In this document: one piece after another, positions 34,749 through 43,004 of the stretch
How the letters are laid out: each line of letters starts with the position of its first letter
Numbering within the stretch: the first letter of the stretch is position 1
Source: Actinomycetota bacterium
Lineage (GTDB): Bacteria; Actinomycetota; Actinomycetes; Actinomycetales; Microbacteriaceae
Direction of reading: 5' to 3'
NCBI GenBank assembly: GCA_020160915.1
Contig: JAIUPK010000002.1
Location: 496,001-560,000 of the forward strand
DNA length: 64,000 bases
Made by a program: the position numbers and the translations under genes
The notes under the pieces: generated by a model
Seen by the model: only the letters and a program-made list of their open reading frames with translations
The model's database searches: none
What the model was told of the DNA's origin: nothing

Positions 34749-34846
34749 TGTTCATAACTCCTGCAATTCCTCGCCGGGTTGCAAGGTAGCCCCGGGAATC
34801 CGGGCCAGCCGCCGACGGAGACGGAATTCTGCAGGAGTTATGAACA
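34749..34846. repeat. Long inverted repeat with perfect 17-bp ends
   Basis: TGTTCATAACTCCTGCA at 34749-34765 and its exact complement at 34830-34846, with a 64-base interior that includes further self-complementary bits (AATTCC near the left end, GGAATT near the right). No open frame lies inside. It might be a small mobile repeat, a terminator pair, or a structured RNA between the divergent GH20 and glyA transcripts. Confidence 0.7.
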
Positions 34847-34863
34847 TCGCGGCGGCTAGACTG

Positions 34864-34966
34864 AACCCGTCGCAACTGGCGCTGAGATGGGCAACCATCG
34901 GGGAGCGACAGCCCGCTGGTTGGTCCCGCGGGCACACGATTGGGCCGTACGCCTGGGCTCACCGGA
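34864..34966 (+). ncRNA. ZTP (pfl motif) riboswitch upstream of glyA
   Basis: The 5' half reads GTCGCAACTGGCG (34869-34881), then a TGGGCAACCATCGGGGAGCGA block (split at 34888-34907), matching the conserved ACUGGCG and ACCA-C-GGGGAGC parts of the pfl motif. After a variable linker the 3' half gives CGCCTGGGC (34950-34958), the CCGCCUGGGCA element that pairs back as a pseudoknot. The RNA senses ZTP/ZMP, a signal of short 10-formyl-THF supply, and turns on folate and purine genes. It ends about 40 bases before glyA, itself a classic target. Confidence 0.88.
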
Positions 34967-35006
34967 TACCGTTAGTCATATCCGTTCGAGTGTCGAGGAG
35001 CTGCCC

Positions 35007-36293
35007 GTGTCATCCGTCTTCAATTCCCCGTTGGCCGAAGTCGATCCCGAGATCGCCGCCGTTCTGGAGCAGGAGCTCGACCGCCAGCGCGGCACGCTCG
35101 AGATGATCGCGAGCGAGAACTTCGTTCCCCGCGCGGTGCTCGAGGCGCAGGGCTCCGTGCTCACCAACAAGTACGCCGAGGGCTACCCGGGCCGCCGCTA
35201 CTACGGGGGATGCGAGTTCGTCGACGTCGCCGAGACCCTCGCGATCAGCCGCGCCAAGAGCCTGTTCGGCGCCGCCTACGCGAACGTGCAGCCGCACTCC
35301 GGTGCCTCGGCCAACGCCGCGGTGCTCTCCGCGATCGCGACCCCCGGCGATCGCATCCTGGGCCTCGCCCTCGACCAGGGCGGTCACCTCACCCACGGCA
35401 TGCACCTCAATTTCTCGGGCAAGCTCTACGAGGCCCACGCCTACGGCGTCGACACCACGACCCACCTCATCGACATGGATGCCGTGCGCGAGACGGCTCT
35501 CGAGGTGAAGCCGCACGTGCTGATCGCCGGCTGGAGCGCCTACCCCCGCCAGCTCGACTTCGCCGCGTTCCGCGCGATCGCCGATGAGGTCGGCGCCAAA
35601 CTGTGGGTCGACATGGCGCACTTCGCTGGCCTCGTCGCCGCCGGCCTGCACCCGAGCCCGGTTCCCTTCGCGGATGTCACCAGCTCCACAGTGCACAAGA
35701 CGATCGGTGGTCCGCGCTCGGGCTTCATCCTCACCAACGACCTCGAGACCCAGAAGAAGCTCAACTCGAACGTCTTCCCCGGACAGCAGGGCGGACCGCT
35801 CATGCACGTGATCGCCGCCAAGGCGACCGCGTTCAAGCTCGCCGCCGAGCCCGAGTTCAAGGAACGCCAGGAGCGCACGGTGCGCGGCGCGAAGATCCTC
35901 GCCGAGCGGCTCACTGCTGCCGACGCGAAGTCCGCGGGCATCGACGTGCTCACCGGCGGCACTGACGTACACCTGGTGCTCGTCGACCTGCGCAACTCCG
36001 CGATCCACGGGCAGGACGCCGAAGACATCCTGCACTCGGTGGGCATCACCGTGAACCGCAACTCGGTGCCCAACGACCCGCGCCCGCCGATGACCCCGTC
36101 GGGTGTGCGCATCGGCACCCCGGCGCTCGCCACCCGCGGCTTCGGCGACACCGAATTCACGGAAGTCGCCGACATCATCGCCAACGCCCTGATGCCCAGC
36201 CCGGATGTCGAGGCCCTCCGCGCCCGCGTACTCAAGCTGACCGACGGCTACCCGCTGTACCAGGGTCTGACGTCGCCGGGTTCGTGGGCGTAG
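35007..36293 (+). CDS. glyA: Serine hydroxymethyltransferase
   Basis: 428 residues from GTG 35007 with GAGGAG 7 bases before it. An in-frame GTG-initiated extension from 34887 would run through the riboswitch and is rejected. Typical blocks are [47 protein letters not shown], and the PLP lysine in [12 protein letters not shown] (Lys231). It converts serine and THF to glycine and 5,10-methylene-THF, the main one-carbon entry point. It is followed by folD, so the pair makes 10-formyl-THF for PurN and PurH. Confidence 0.97.
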   Translation: MSSVFNSPLAEVDPEIAAVLEQELDRQRGTLEMIASENFVPRAVLEAQGSVLTNKYAEGYPGRRYYGGCEFVDVAETLAISRAKSLFGAAYANVQPHSGASANAAVLSAIATPGDRILGLALDQGGHLTHGMHLNFSGKLYEAHAYGVDTTTHLIDMDAVRETALEVKPHVLIAGWSAYPRQLDFAAFRAIADEVGAKLWVDMAHFAGLVAAGLHPSPVPFADVTSSTVHKTIGGPRSGFILTNDLETQKKLNSNVFPGQQGGPLMHVIAAKATAFKLAAEPEFKERQERTVRGAKILAERLTAADAKSAGIDVLTGGTDVHLVLVDLRNSAIHGQDAEDILHSVGITVNRNSVPNDPRPPMTPSGVRIGTPALATRGFGDTEFTEVADIIANALMPSPDVEALRARVLKLTDGYPLYQGLTSPGSWA

Positions 36294-36303
36294 CGCATGC
36301 GCG

Positions 36304-36366
36304 GGTCGAGCCCGTCGAGACCTCTCCTGGAGTGACTCGCGGGTGAGACCTCGACGAGCTCGATCC
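36304..36366. repeat. Family B palindromic repeat between glyA and folD
   Basis: GGTCGAGCCCGTCGAGACC (36304-36322) and, after 19 bases, the inverse form GAGACCTCGACGAGCTCGATCC (36345-36366). Together they can fold into one hairpin that starts 11 bases after the glyA stop. It may attenuate read-through from glyA into folD. Confidence 0.65.
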
Positions 36367-36386
36367 GCCTGACGGAAGGAATTGAC

Positions 36387-37274
36387 ATGACCGCGATCAC
36401 CCTCGACGGCGTCGCCACAGCGACCGCCGTCAAGAACGAGCTCGCGGCGCGCATCGCCGCCCTCAAGGCGAGCGGCGTCGTGCCCGGGCTCGGCACGCTG
36501 CTCGTGGGGGAGGACCCCGGGTCCCTCTCGTACGTGGCGGGCAAGCACCGCGACTGCGCGGAGGTGGGCATCGAGTCGATCCGCGTGGATCTGCCGGCCG
36601 CGGCATCCGAGGACGACATCATGGCCGCGATCATCGCCCTCAACACGAACCCCGCGGTGACCGGCTACATCATCCAGCTACCGCTGCCGGCGGGAATCGA
36701 CGAGAACGCGATGCTCGAGCTGATGGATCCGGACAAGGACGCCGACGGCCTGCACCCCACCAACCTCGGTCGCCTCGTGCTCGGGGTGGGGGGCGAGATC
36801 GACTCGCCGCTGCCCTGCACCCCCGCGGGCATCGTGGAGATGCTGCAGGGCTACGACGTGCCGATCTCGGGCCGCCACGTCGTGGTCGTCGGACGCGGCC
36901 TGACGGTCGGGCGCCCGCTGGGGCTGCTGCTGACCCGCAAGGGTCTGGATGCCACGGTCACCCTCACCCACTCGCGCACCCAGGACCTCGAGAGCTACGT
37001 GCGGCGCGCCGACATCCTCGTCGCGGCGGTGGGTGTGCCGGGGCTCATCCAGACCGAGTGGGTCAAGCCGGGAGCTGCGGTGCTCGATGTGGGCATCACC
37101 CGCGTCATGAACTCCGAGACAGGAAAGGCCCGGCTGGTCGGCGATGTCGACCCCCGAGTCGCGGATGTCGCGGGCCACCTGTCACCCGTACCCGGCGGCG
37201 TCGGGCCCATGACTCGAGCCATGCTGCTCAAGAACGTCGTCGACGCGGCGGAGCGACTGGTCGCCTCCCGTTAA
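36387..37274 (+). CDS. folD: Methylenetetrahydrofolate dehydrogenase/cyclohydrolase
   Basis: 295 residues, normal for bifunctional FolD, which oxidises 5,10-methylene-THF to methenyl-THF and hydrolyses it to 10-formyl-THF using NADP. Motifs are [20 protein letters not shown] with the catalytic Lys nearby (GKHRDC), [18 protein letters not shown], the NADP loop [16 protein letters not shown], and [14 protein letters not shown]. The start is ATG with GGAAGGAAT before it. It belongs to the glyA transcript and so falls under the ZTP riboswitch, unless the repeat upstream isolates it. Confidence 0.96.
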   Translation: MTAITLDGVATATAVKNELAARIAALKASGVVPGLGTLLVGEDPGSLSYVAGKHRDCAEVGIESIRVDLPAAASEDDIMAAIIALNTNPAVTGYIIQLPLPAGIDENAMLELMDPDKDADGLHPTNLGRLVLGVGGEIDSPLPCTPAGIVEMLQGYDVPISGRHVVVVGRGLTVGRPLGLLLTRKGLDATVTLTHSRTQDLESYVRRADILVAAVGVPGLIQTEWVKPGAAVLDVGITRVMNSETGKARLVGDVDPRVADVAGHLSPVPGGVGPMTRAMLLKNVVDAAERLVASR

Positions 37275-37298
37275 CCTCGGTCGACTAGGTTCGTTCAC

Positions 37299-38612
37299 AT
37301 GAAGCTGTCGGTGATCGGATGCGGCTACCTGGGTGCCGTCCACGCGGCCAGCATGGCCCAGCTCGGCCACGAGGTGGTCGGCGTCGACACCGATCCAGAC
37401 AAGATCGCCCTGCTGTCCGCCGGTCGTGCCCCCTTCTTCGAGCCCGGCCTCGACGACCTGCTGGCGTCGCTGCAGGATTCGGGCCGCCTGCGCTTCACGA
37501 CCGACATCTCGGAGATCGTCGGCGCCACCGCTCACTTCGTGGCGGTGGGCACCCCCCAGCGCCGCGGTGAGAACGCGGCCGATCTCACCTATGTGGATGG
37601 CGCGATCGAGGCGCTGCTGCCGTACCTGTCGCCGGGCGACGTCGTGGTGGGCAAGTCCACGGTTCCCGTGGGGACCGCCGAGCGGCTCGCCCACCGAATC
37701 CAGGAGGTCGCGCTGGGCGCCCACCTCGCCTGGAACCCCGAGTTTCTGCGCGAGGGCTTCGCGGTCGCCGACACTCTCACCCCCGATCGCATCGTGTACG
37801 GCGTCGCCGCCGGTGAATCAGGCGAACGTGCGACCGCGGTGCTCGGCGAGGTCTACGAGTCGATGCTGGCTGCCAATACACCCCTGATCGTGACCGACTA
37901 CGCCACGGCCGAGCTGGTGAAGGTCGCGGCCAACGCGTTCCTGGCAACGAAGATCTCGTTCATCAATGCGATGGCGGAGATTGCCGAAGCAACCGGCGCC
38001 GACGTCACCCAGCTGGCCGACGCGATCGGGCACGACGCGCGCATCGGGCGGCGGTTCCTCAACGCCGGTGTCGGGTTCGGCGGCGGCTGCCTGCCCAAGG
38101 ACATCCGCGCCTTCACCGCCCGCGCCGAGGAACTCGGCCGCGGCGAGTCCATCGCCTTCCTCAAGGAGGTCGACGCGATCAACCTCCGACGCCGGCAGCG
38201 CGTGGTCGACCTCGTCGTGGACGCCCTCGGTGGCGAGCCGAACGACAAGCGGGTCGCGGTGCTGGGGCTGGCCTTCAAGCCCGACTCCGATGACGTACGC
38301 GATTCCCCCGCGGTGGATGTCGCGATCCAGCTGCGTGGGCTGGGTGCGAAGGTCTCCGCCACCGACCCGCAGGCGATCCCCACCGCGCGTCGCCTCCACC
38401 CGCAGCTGAAGTACAAGTCCGATGTGTCCGAGGCGCTCGCCGGGGCCGAAGTCGTGGTGCTGGTCACCGAATGGCGCGAGTACCGTGAGCTGGACCCCGT
38501 CGCGGTGGGGGAGCTCGTGGCATCCAAGGTCATCATCGACGGGCGCAACTGCCTCGACGCCGCAGCCTGGCGCGCGGCCGGGTGGACCTACATCGGCATG
38601 GGCCGGCCGTGA
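37299..38612 (+). CDS. ugd: UDP-glucose 6-dehydrogenase
   Basis: 437 residues: an N-terminal NAD domain (VIGCGYLGAVHAASMAQLGH), the central dimer helix, and a C-terminal UDP-binding domain. The catalytic region is FGGGCLPKDIRAF, with Cys about residue 264 and the Lys shortly after. VGKSTVPVGTA and NPEFLREGFAV are further family marks. It oxidises UDP-glucose to UDP-glucuronate for cell-surface polysaccharides. The C-terminal IGMGRP and its stop codon are the first unit of a tandem repeat. Confidence 0.93.
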   Translation: MKLSVIGCGYLGAVHAASMAQLGHEVVGVDTDPDKIALLSAGRAPFFEPGLDDLLASLQDSGRLRFTTDISEIVGATAHFVAVGTPQRRGENAADLTYVDGAIEALLPYLSPGDVVVGKSTVPVGTAERLAHRIQEVALGAHLAWNPEFLREGFAVADTLTPDRIVYGVAAGESGERATAVLGEVYESMLAANTPLIVTDYATAELVKVAANAFLATKISFINAMAEIAEATGADVTQLADAIGHDARIGRRFLNAGVGFGGGCLPKDIRAFTARAEELGRGESIAFLKEVDAINLRRRQRVVDLVVDALGGEPNDKRVAVLGLAFKPDSDDVRDSPAVDVAIQLRGLGAKVSATDPQAIPTARRLHPQLKYKSDVSEALAGAEVVVLVTEWREYRELDPVAVGELVASKVIIDGRNCLDAAAWRAAGWTYIGMGRP

Positions 38613-38666
38613 CCGCGCCCGGCATGGGCCGGCCGTGACCGCACCCCGCCACTGGGCCGGCCGTGG
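38595..38666. repeat. Tandem duplication over the ugd stop codon
   Basis: A 26-base unit beginning GGCATGGGCCGGCCGTGACC at 38595-38620 is repeated at 38621-38646 with two changes, and a third partial copy (TGGGCCGGCCGTGG) ends at 38666. The first unit encodes the last residues and TGA of ugd. Confidence 0.75.
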
Positions 38667-38675
38667 TTGGAGTGC

Positions 38676-39878
38676 TCAGTAGTCCTCGAAGAGGATCGTA
38701 CCGACCTGGAGGGCGAGCTGACGCAGTGCTCCCGCCTCGGCGGCTGAGAAGTCGCGCGGCACCGTGTCGACCACCGAGAGCACGGCGACCCGGTGGCCGT
38801 CCGGCGACTCCACCGGGTGCGCCGCGTAGAAGCGCAGGTGGGGCGGCCCGGTCACCTCGGGCAGGCCTCTGAGCCGCGGGTGGTCGGTCAGGTCGGGGAT
38901 CACGATGCCGCCCCGGTACTCGAGTGCATCGGTGCTGAAGGTCTCACCTCGTGGACGGCTCGACACCGCCTCGGTCGTCGTGCCAAGCATGTGCACCTCG
39001 TCGCGGTCGACGAAGAACAGGTCCGCGCTGCGCAGATGGAGCACCTCCTTCACGGTCTGCAGGAGTTGGGCCAACCGCGCATCATCGGCGCGAGCGTGCG
39101 ACCTCAGATACTCCAGAGCACGAGCGCGAGCCTCCTCGTCGACCGGATGACGCAGTCGGGCGGGGCTGGTCTCGAGTAGCGTCGCGAGCGTCGGGGCGAT
39201 CACGCGCGCGCTCCGTTCGTACACGGTGAGCTTGTTGGCATCCAGCAGTGTCGAATTCTCCATCTCGGGCACCATCCCGGAGTCGACAAAACGCACCCGT
39301 GTGCGTTCCCCGATCACCGCCCGAGACGCCTCGTTGAGAGCTCGGGCCCGTGAAGTTCCCAGTCGCGCCATGCCAGGGGTGAACGGCACGGGCAATCGCT
39401 CCTCCGCCCCCACGACGACGACGGCAGGGCTCACCTCACGGCCGGCGGAGATGTGATCGAGCAGAGAGGTCAGCTGTCGCGTCCACATCTCCACCGGCAT
39501 CAACTCCATCGCCTCTCGAAGGCCAATGGTCAACACGATCGCGTCGTAGCGCGAGATTGCGGCCTGAGTCAGGCGTTGTTGAATGGCGGGCAGCGACAGG
39601 CCCGGATCACCCGAGATCTCGACATCCACACCACGCCCGGTGAGCGATGCGGTCGCCCGCGCGAGATGCCCGCCCAGCCCGAGTTCGTGGCTCACCACAC
39701 CCCAGCTCGCGGCACCTGCGCGCCCGATGAGCAGAACACGGTCGGGGTCGTGGCCGGCCCCGCGGGCGACGGTTCCCTCGAACGGCGGATGCGGCAGTCG
39801 CCGCCAGGAGTGGCTCGACAGTCGCGCGAACAGCTCGAGGTGAATCACCCCGAGCCGGTGCTCGATCCTGCCGATCAT
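38676..39878 (-). CDS. SGNH-hydrolase-like domain fused to a GAF domain
   Basis: 400 residues. The N-terminal half (about 45-225) has SGNH-type strands and turns (RVLLIGRAGAASWGV where GDSL is expected, then VLTIGLREAMELM and VVVVGAEERL), with the Ser nucleophile motif not in standard form. The C-terminal part (about 240-400) is a GAF domain: DLFFVDRDEVHML, IVIPDLTDHPRLRGL, RFYAAHPVESPDG. A GAF domain binds a small ligand or responds to redox or light. No membrane helix or DNA-binding domain is seen. It may be a sensor of unknown role; the hydrolase half may be inactive. Confidence 0.7.
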   Translation of the reverse strand: MIGRIEHRLGVIHLELFARLSSHSWRRLPHPPFEGTVARGAGHDPDRVLLIGRAGAASWGVVSHELGLGGHLARATASLTGRGVDVEISGDPGLSLPAIQQRLTQAAISRYDAIVLTIGLREAMELMPVEMWTRQLTSLLDHISAGREVSPAVVVVGAEERLPVPFTPGMARLGTSRARALNEASRAVIGERTRVRFVDSGMVPEMENSTLLDANKLTVYERSARVIAPTLATLLETSPARLRHPVDEEARARALEYLRSHARADDARLAQLLQTVKEVLHLRSADLFFVDRDEVHMLGTTTEAVSSRPRGETFSTDALEYRGGIVIPDLTDHPRLRGLPEVTGPPHLRFYAAHPVESPDGHRVAVLSVVDTVPRDFSAAEAGALRQLALQVGTILFEDY

Positions 39879-39920
39879 GAATGCTCCTCGCGACTGAGCG
39901 TCAGGATACTCCGGGAGGTG

Positions 39921-41078
39921 TCAGTCCCGCGCCGCCCCATTCGAGGCCGTCACCGTGAACATCGTCGGCTGCCCGAAGCCGTGTTCGGCGAATGCGCCGT
40001 CGATGGCGACCTGGATGCGCGAGATCCCGTCCGAGGGAACGAGCGCGATCGCCGCCCCGCCGAACCCGCCGCCGGTCATCCGTGCTCCGATGGCTCCGTT
40101 GGCCTGCGCGGTTTCGACGGCGAGGTCGAGCTCAGGCACGCTGATCTCGAAGTCGTCGCGCATGGAGATGTGCGAGGCATCCAGCAGCTCGCCGATCGCG
40201 AGGGGGCCGTTGGTGCGCAAGCGGTCGACGGTGTCGAGCACGCGCTGGTTCTCGGTGACGACGTGCCGCACTCGGCGGAAGGTCTCATCATCGAGCAGGG
40301 TGCGGGCTCGGGGCAGGTCGTCGACCGTCAGGTCGCGCAGCGAGGCGACTTCGAGCGCCTTCGCACCCGCCTCGCAGGATGCCCGCCGCGACGCATACCC
40401 GCCGGTGGCATGCGAGTGCTTCACCCCGGTATCGATGACCAGCACCTCGAGGCCGGCCTCGGCGAACCCGAGCCGCACGAGGTGGGACTCGAGACTGCGG
40501 CAGTCCAGGAACACCGCGTGGTCCTCGCGCCCGAGAAGGGCCGCTGACTGGTCCATGATGCCGGTGGGAGCGCCGACCGCCTTGTTCTCGGCGAGCTGGC
40601 CCACCTTGGCAAGGGTCGGCCGGTCGAAACCCAGCTGCCAGACGTCGTTGAGTGCGAGCGCGACGGCGCTCTCGATCGCCGCCGACGACGACAGGCCGGC
40701 ACCCACCGGCACTGTCGACTCGATGAACAGGTTCACGCCGGGAACGGCCGCCAGGTCAGCACCGTGCTGGCCCAGAGCCCACGCCACGCCCAGCGGGTAG
40801 GCGGCCCAGCCGCGCAGGCGGTCTGGCGCCAGATCGGCGATCGCGATCTCGGCGACCTCGTCGGCGTAGGCGCTCGCGACGCCGATCCGGCCGTCGTCAC
40901 GCGGTCCGAGGGCCACGATCGTGCGGCGGTTGATGGCGAACGGCAGCACGAAGCCGAGGTTGTAGTCGGTGTGTTCGCCGATGAGGTTGACTCGCCCGGG
41001 AGCCGACCAGATGCCCGAGGGCGCCGAGCCGTAGGCCTCCTCGAAGCCCGCGACCACGTCCTGTCTGATGTCGCTCAT
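39921..41078 (-). CDS. galK: Galactokinase
   Basis: 385 residues from the ATG at 41078, overlapping the galT stop by 4 bases. GHMP-kinase landmarks: substrate motif GRVNLIGEHTDYN near residue 30, ATP loop VPVGAGLSSSAAIESAVA (about 115-135), catalytic Asp region GIMDQSAALLG, and the C-terminal MTGGGFGGAAIALV. It phosphorylates galactose at C1 for the Leloir pathway. The open frame continues upstream but there it is antisense to galT. Confidence 0.95.
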   Translation of the reverse strand: MSDIRQDVVAGFEEAYGSAPSGIWSAPGRVNLIGEHTDYNLGFVLPFAINRRTIVALGPRDDGRIGVASAYADEVAEIAIADLAPDRLRGWAAYPLGVAWALGQHGADLAAVPGVNLFIESTVPVGAGLSSSAAIESAVALALNDVWQLGFDRPTLAKVGQLAENKAVGAPTGIMDQSAALLGREDHAVFLDCRSLESHLVRLGFAEAGLEVLVIDTGVKHSHATGGYASRRASCEAGAKALEVASLRDLTVDDLPRARTLLDDETFRRVRHVVTENQRVLDTVDRLRTNGPLAIGELLDASHISMRDDFEISVPELDLAVETAQANGAIGARMTGGGFGGAAIALVPSDGISRIQVAIDGAFAEHGFGQPTMFTVTASNGAARD

Positions 41079-42163
41079 ACTCGCGCGATTGCCTCTCTGA
41101 TGAATGCCGCTGCCTGCTCCGGCGGGATGTCGCCGATCCAGGCGCCCATCGCGGCCTCCGAGCCGGCGAGGTACTTGAGTTTCGATTCTGCCCGACGCGG
41201 GCTGGTCACCTGCAGCATGAGCCGGATGTCGCGGCGCGAGACACTCACCGGCGCCTGGTGCCAGGCCGCGATGTACGGCGTCGGGGTGTCGTAGAGCGCG
41301 TCGATGCCGCGCAGCAGCCGCAGGTAGAGCACGGCGAGCTCGTCGCGCTCGGCCTCGCTCGTGGCCGCGAAGTCGGGGATGTGACGGTGCGGCAGCATGT
41401 GCACCTCGATGGGCCAGCGTGCGGCGAATGGCACGTAGGCGGTCCAGTGCTCGCCGCTGAGCACGACGCGCTCCGACGCCAGCTCGAACGACAGGATGTC
41501 CTGGAAGAACTCGGGACCGTGCATGCCGATCGACTCGATGAGGCGTTGAGTGCGCGGCGTCACGTAGGGGTAGCTGTAGATCTGGCCGTGCGGGTGGTGC
41601 AGGGTCACGCCGATCGCCTCGCCGCGATTCTCGAACGGGAACACCTGGGCGATTCCCGGCAGCGAGCTGAGGAACTCGGTGCGGTCGGCCCAGGCCTCGA
41701 TCACGGTGCGCGCGCGGGTGATTGTCTGCGAGCCGAACGATCCCTCGTGCTCGGGGCTGAAGCAGACGACCTCGCAGCGGCCGAACGACGGGGCGGTGCG
41801 CCCGAGGCCGACGCCGGTGAGATCGACGTGGCCGAGTTCGGGTCCGAACGACGGGGAGCGGTTCTCGAACACGGCGACGTCGTAGTTGCTGGGCACCTCC
41901 GAGGGGTTGCTCGGGGTCGCGGGTGCGAGCGGGTCCTGGTCGGCGGGCGGCAGGAAGACCCGGTTCTGACGGGATGCCGCGATCGAGATCCACTCGCCGG
42001 TCAGCGGATCCTGGCGCATCGTGGCCGTCGCGGGGCGGGGATCGAGGGCCCGGGCATCAATGGCACGCTCCCGCGGGAGTGTCGAGCCCGGGTCGTCGTA
42101 GTAGATCAGCTGCCTGCCGTCGGCAAGGGTCGTCTCGATCTTGGTCACACCTGCGGTCAGCAC
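41075..42163 (-). CDS. galT: Galactose-1-phosphate uridylyltransferase
   Basis: About 362 residues. The active-site HHPHGQIYSYP lies about 200 residues in, with FENRGEAIGVT just before it and HMLPHRHIPDF after; the RQDPLTGEWISIAASRQNR opening is typical. It exchanges UMP between UDP-glucose and galactose-1-phosphate. Start options are GTG at 42163 and GTG at 42148, neither with a clear ribosome site; the first is given. It is the first gene of galT-galK and divergent from the DeoR regulator 53 bases away, whose candidate operator fills the gap. Confidence 0.9.
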   Translation of the reverse strand: MLTAGVTKIETTLADGRQLIYYDDPGSTLPRERAIDARALDPRPATATMRQDPLTGEWISIAASRQNRVFLPPADQDPLAPATPSNPSEVPSNYDVAVFENRSPSFGPELGHVDLTGVGLGRTAPSFGRCEVVCFSPEHEGSFGSQTITRARTVIEAWADRTEFLSSLPGIAQVFPFENRGEAIGVTLHHPHGQIYSYPYVTPRTQRLIESIGMHGPEFFQDILSFELASERVVLSGEHWTAYVPFAARWPIEVHMLPHRHIPDFAATSEAERDELAVLYLRLLRGIDALYDTPTPYIAAWHQAPVSVSRRDIRLMLQVTSPRRAESKLKYLAGSEAAMGAWIGDIPPEQAAAFIREAIARV

Positions 42164-42176
42164 AGTGATTACGATA

Positions 42177-42214
42177 TCGAAAGGAAAGGTTACGAATGCG
42201 GAAGAATTCGAAAG
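42177..42214. promoter_or_regulatory. Direct repeats in the galT/deoR intergenic region
   Basis: TCGAAAG at 42177-42183 and 42208-42214, 31 bases apart (about three helical turns), next to the palindrome CGATATCG. AT-rich direct repeats of this kind are common DeoR-family operators. It would control galTK and deoR-galM together. Confidence 0.5.
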
Positions 42215-42215
42215 C

Positions 42216-43004
42216 ATGACCGAGGCCCGTCGGCAGGAGCTCGCGCGCCTGGTCGACTCACGTGGATTCATTCGGGTGACCGATGCTGCCGACGAGTTGG
42301 GCGTCAGTGACGTGACAATCCGCGGCGACCTCAGCGAGCTTGAGCGCCGCGGCCTGCTCACGCGTGTGCACGGCGGCGCCATGCCGGTCACCGAGCTGCG
42401 GGAGTCGAGCCTCGAGGTCGGCCTCGATCGGGATGCCGCCGCCAAGGCCGCCATCGGCCGGGAGGCCGCCGCGATGGTGGCCAGTGGCAGCAGCATCTAC
42501 GTGGACGCCGGCAGTACGGCGATGGCCCTAGCCCTCGCGCTAGTCGACCGGCGCGACCTGCACGACGTGGTCGTCGTCACGAGCGGGCTGACGATCGCGC
42601 TCGCCCTTGAGCCCGCGGTGCCCCGGTTCGACGTGATCGTCACGGGCGGCACGTTGCGGCCGCTCCAGCATTCGCTGGTGAATCCGTTTGCGGCACCGAT
42701 GCTCGATGCGCTGCGACTGGACCTCGCCTTTGTGGGCTGCAACGGCATCCACCCGCTGGAGGGCGTCACGAACCTCAACCTGCCCGACGCCGAGATCAAG
42801 ACCCGGGTGATCGGGCGCTCGAAGCGCACGGTCGTGATCGCGGATGCCACGAAGCTGGGCCGCGCCGACCTCGCCCTCATCGCACCCCTCGCCGCCGTCG
42901 ACACGCTCGTCACCGCCGGCGACTCACCGCACGCCGGCGAGCACGCCGCCGAACTCGCCGCGACCGGACTGTCGATCGTGCGCGCCGATAGGCTGGAGCG
43001 ATGA
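42216..43004 (+). CDS. DeoR/GlpR family transcriptional regulator
   Basis: 262 residues from ATG 42216. The DeoR winged helix is at about 3-58 (RQELARLVDSRGFIRVTDAA, then DVTIRGDLSELERRGLL). The sugar-phosphate-binding C-terminal domain includes IYVDAGSTAMALALAL, VIVTGGTLR, FVGCNGIHPLEGVT and the Lys-containing TVVIADATKLGR. It probably represses the divergent galTK and its own operon until a galactose-pathway sugar phosphate accumulates. It overlaps galM by 4 bases. Confidence 0.9.
   Translation: MTEARRQELARLVDSRGFIRVTDAADELGVSDVTIRGDLSELERRGLLTRVHGGAMPVTELRESSLEVGLDRDAAAKAAIGREAAAMVASGSSIYVDAGSTAMALALALVDRRDLHDVVVVTSGLTIALALEPAVPRFDVIVTGGTLRPLQHSLVNPFAAPMLDALRLDLAFVGCNGIHPLEGVTNLNLPDAEIKTRVIGRSKRTVVIADATKLGRADLALIAPLAAVDTLVTAGDSPHAGEHAAELAATGLSIVRADRLER

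Noticed and set aside
34887-35006. N-terminal extension of glyA
   Set aside because: The in-frame upstream codons fall within the ZTP riboswitch and add non-conserved residues.
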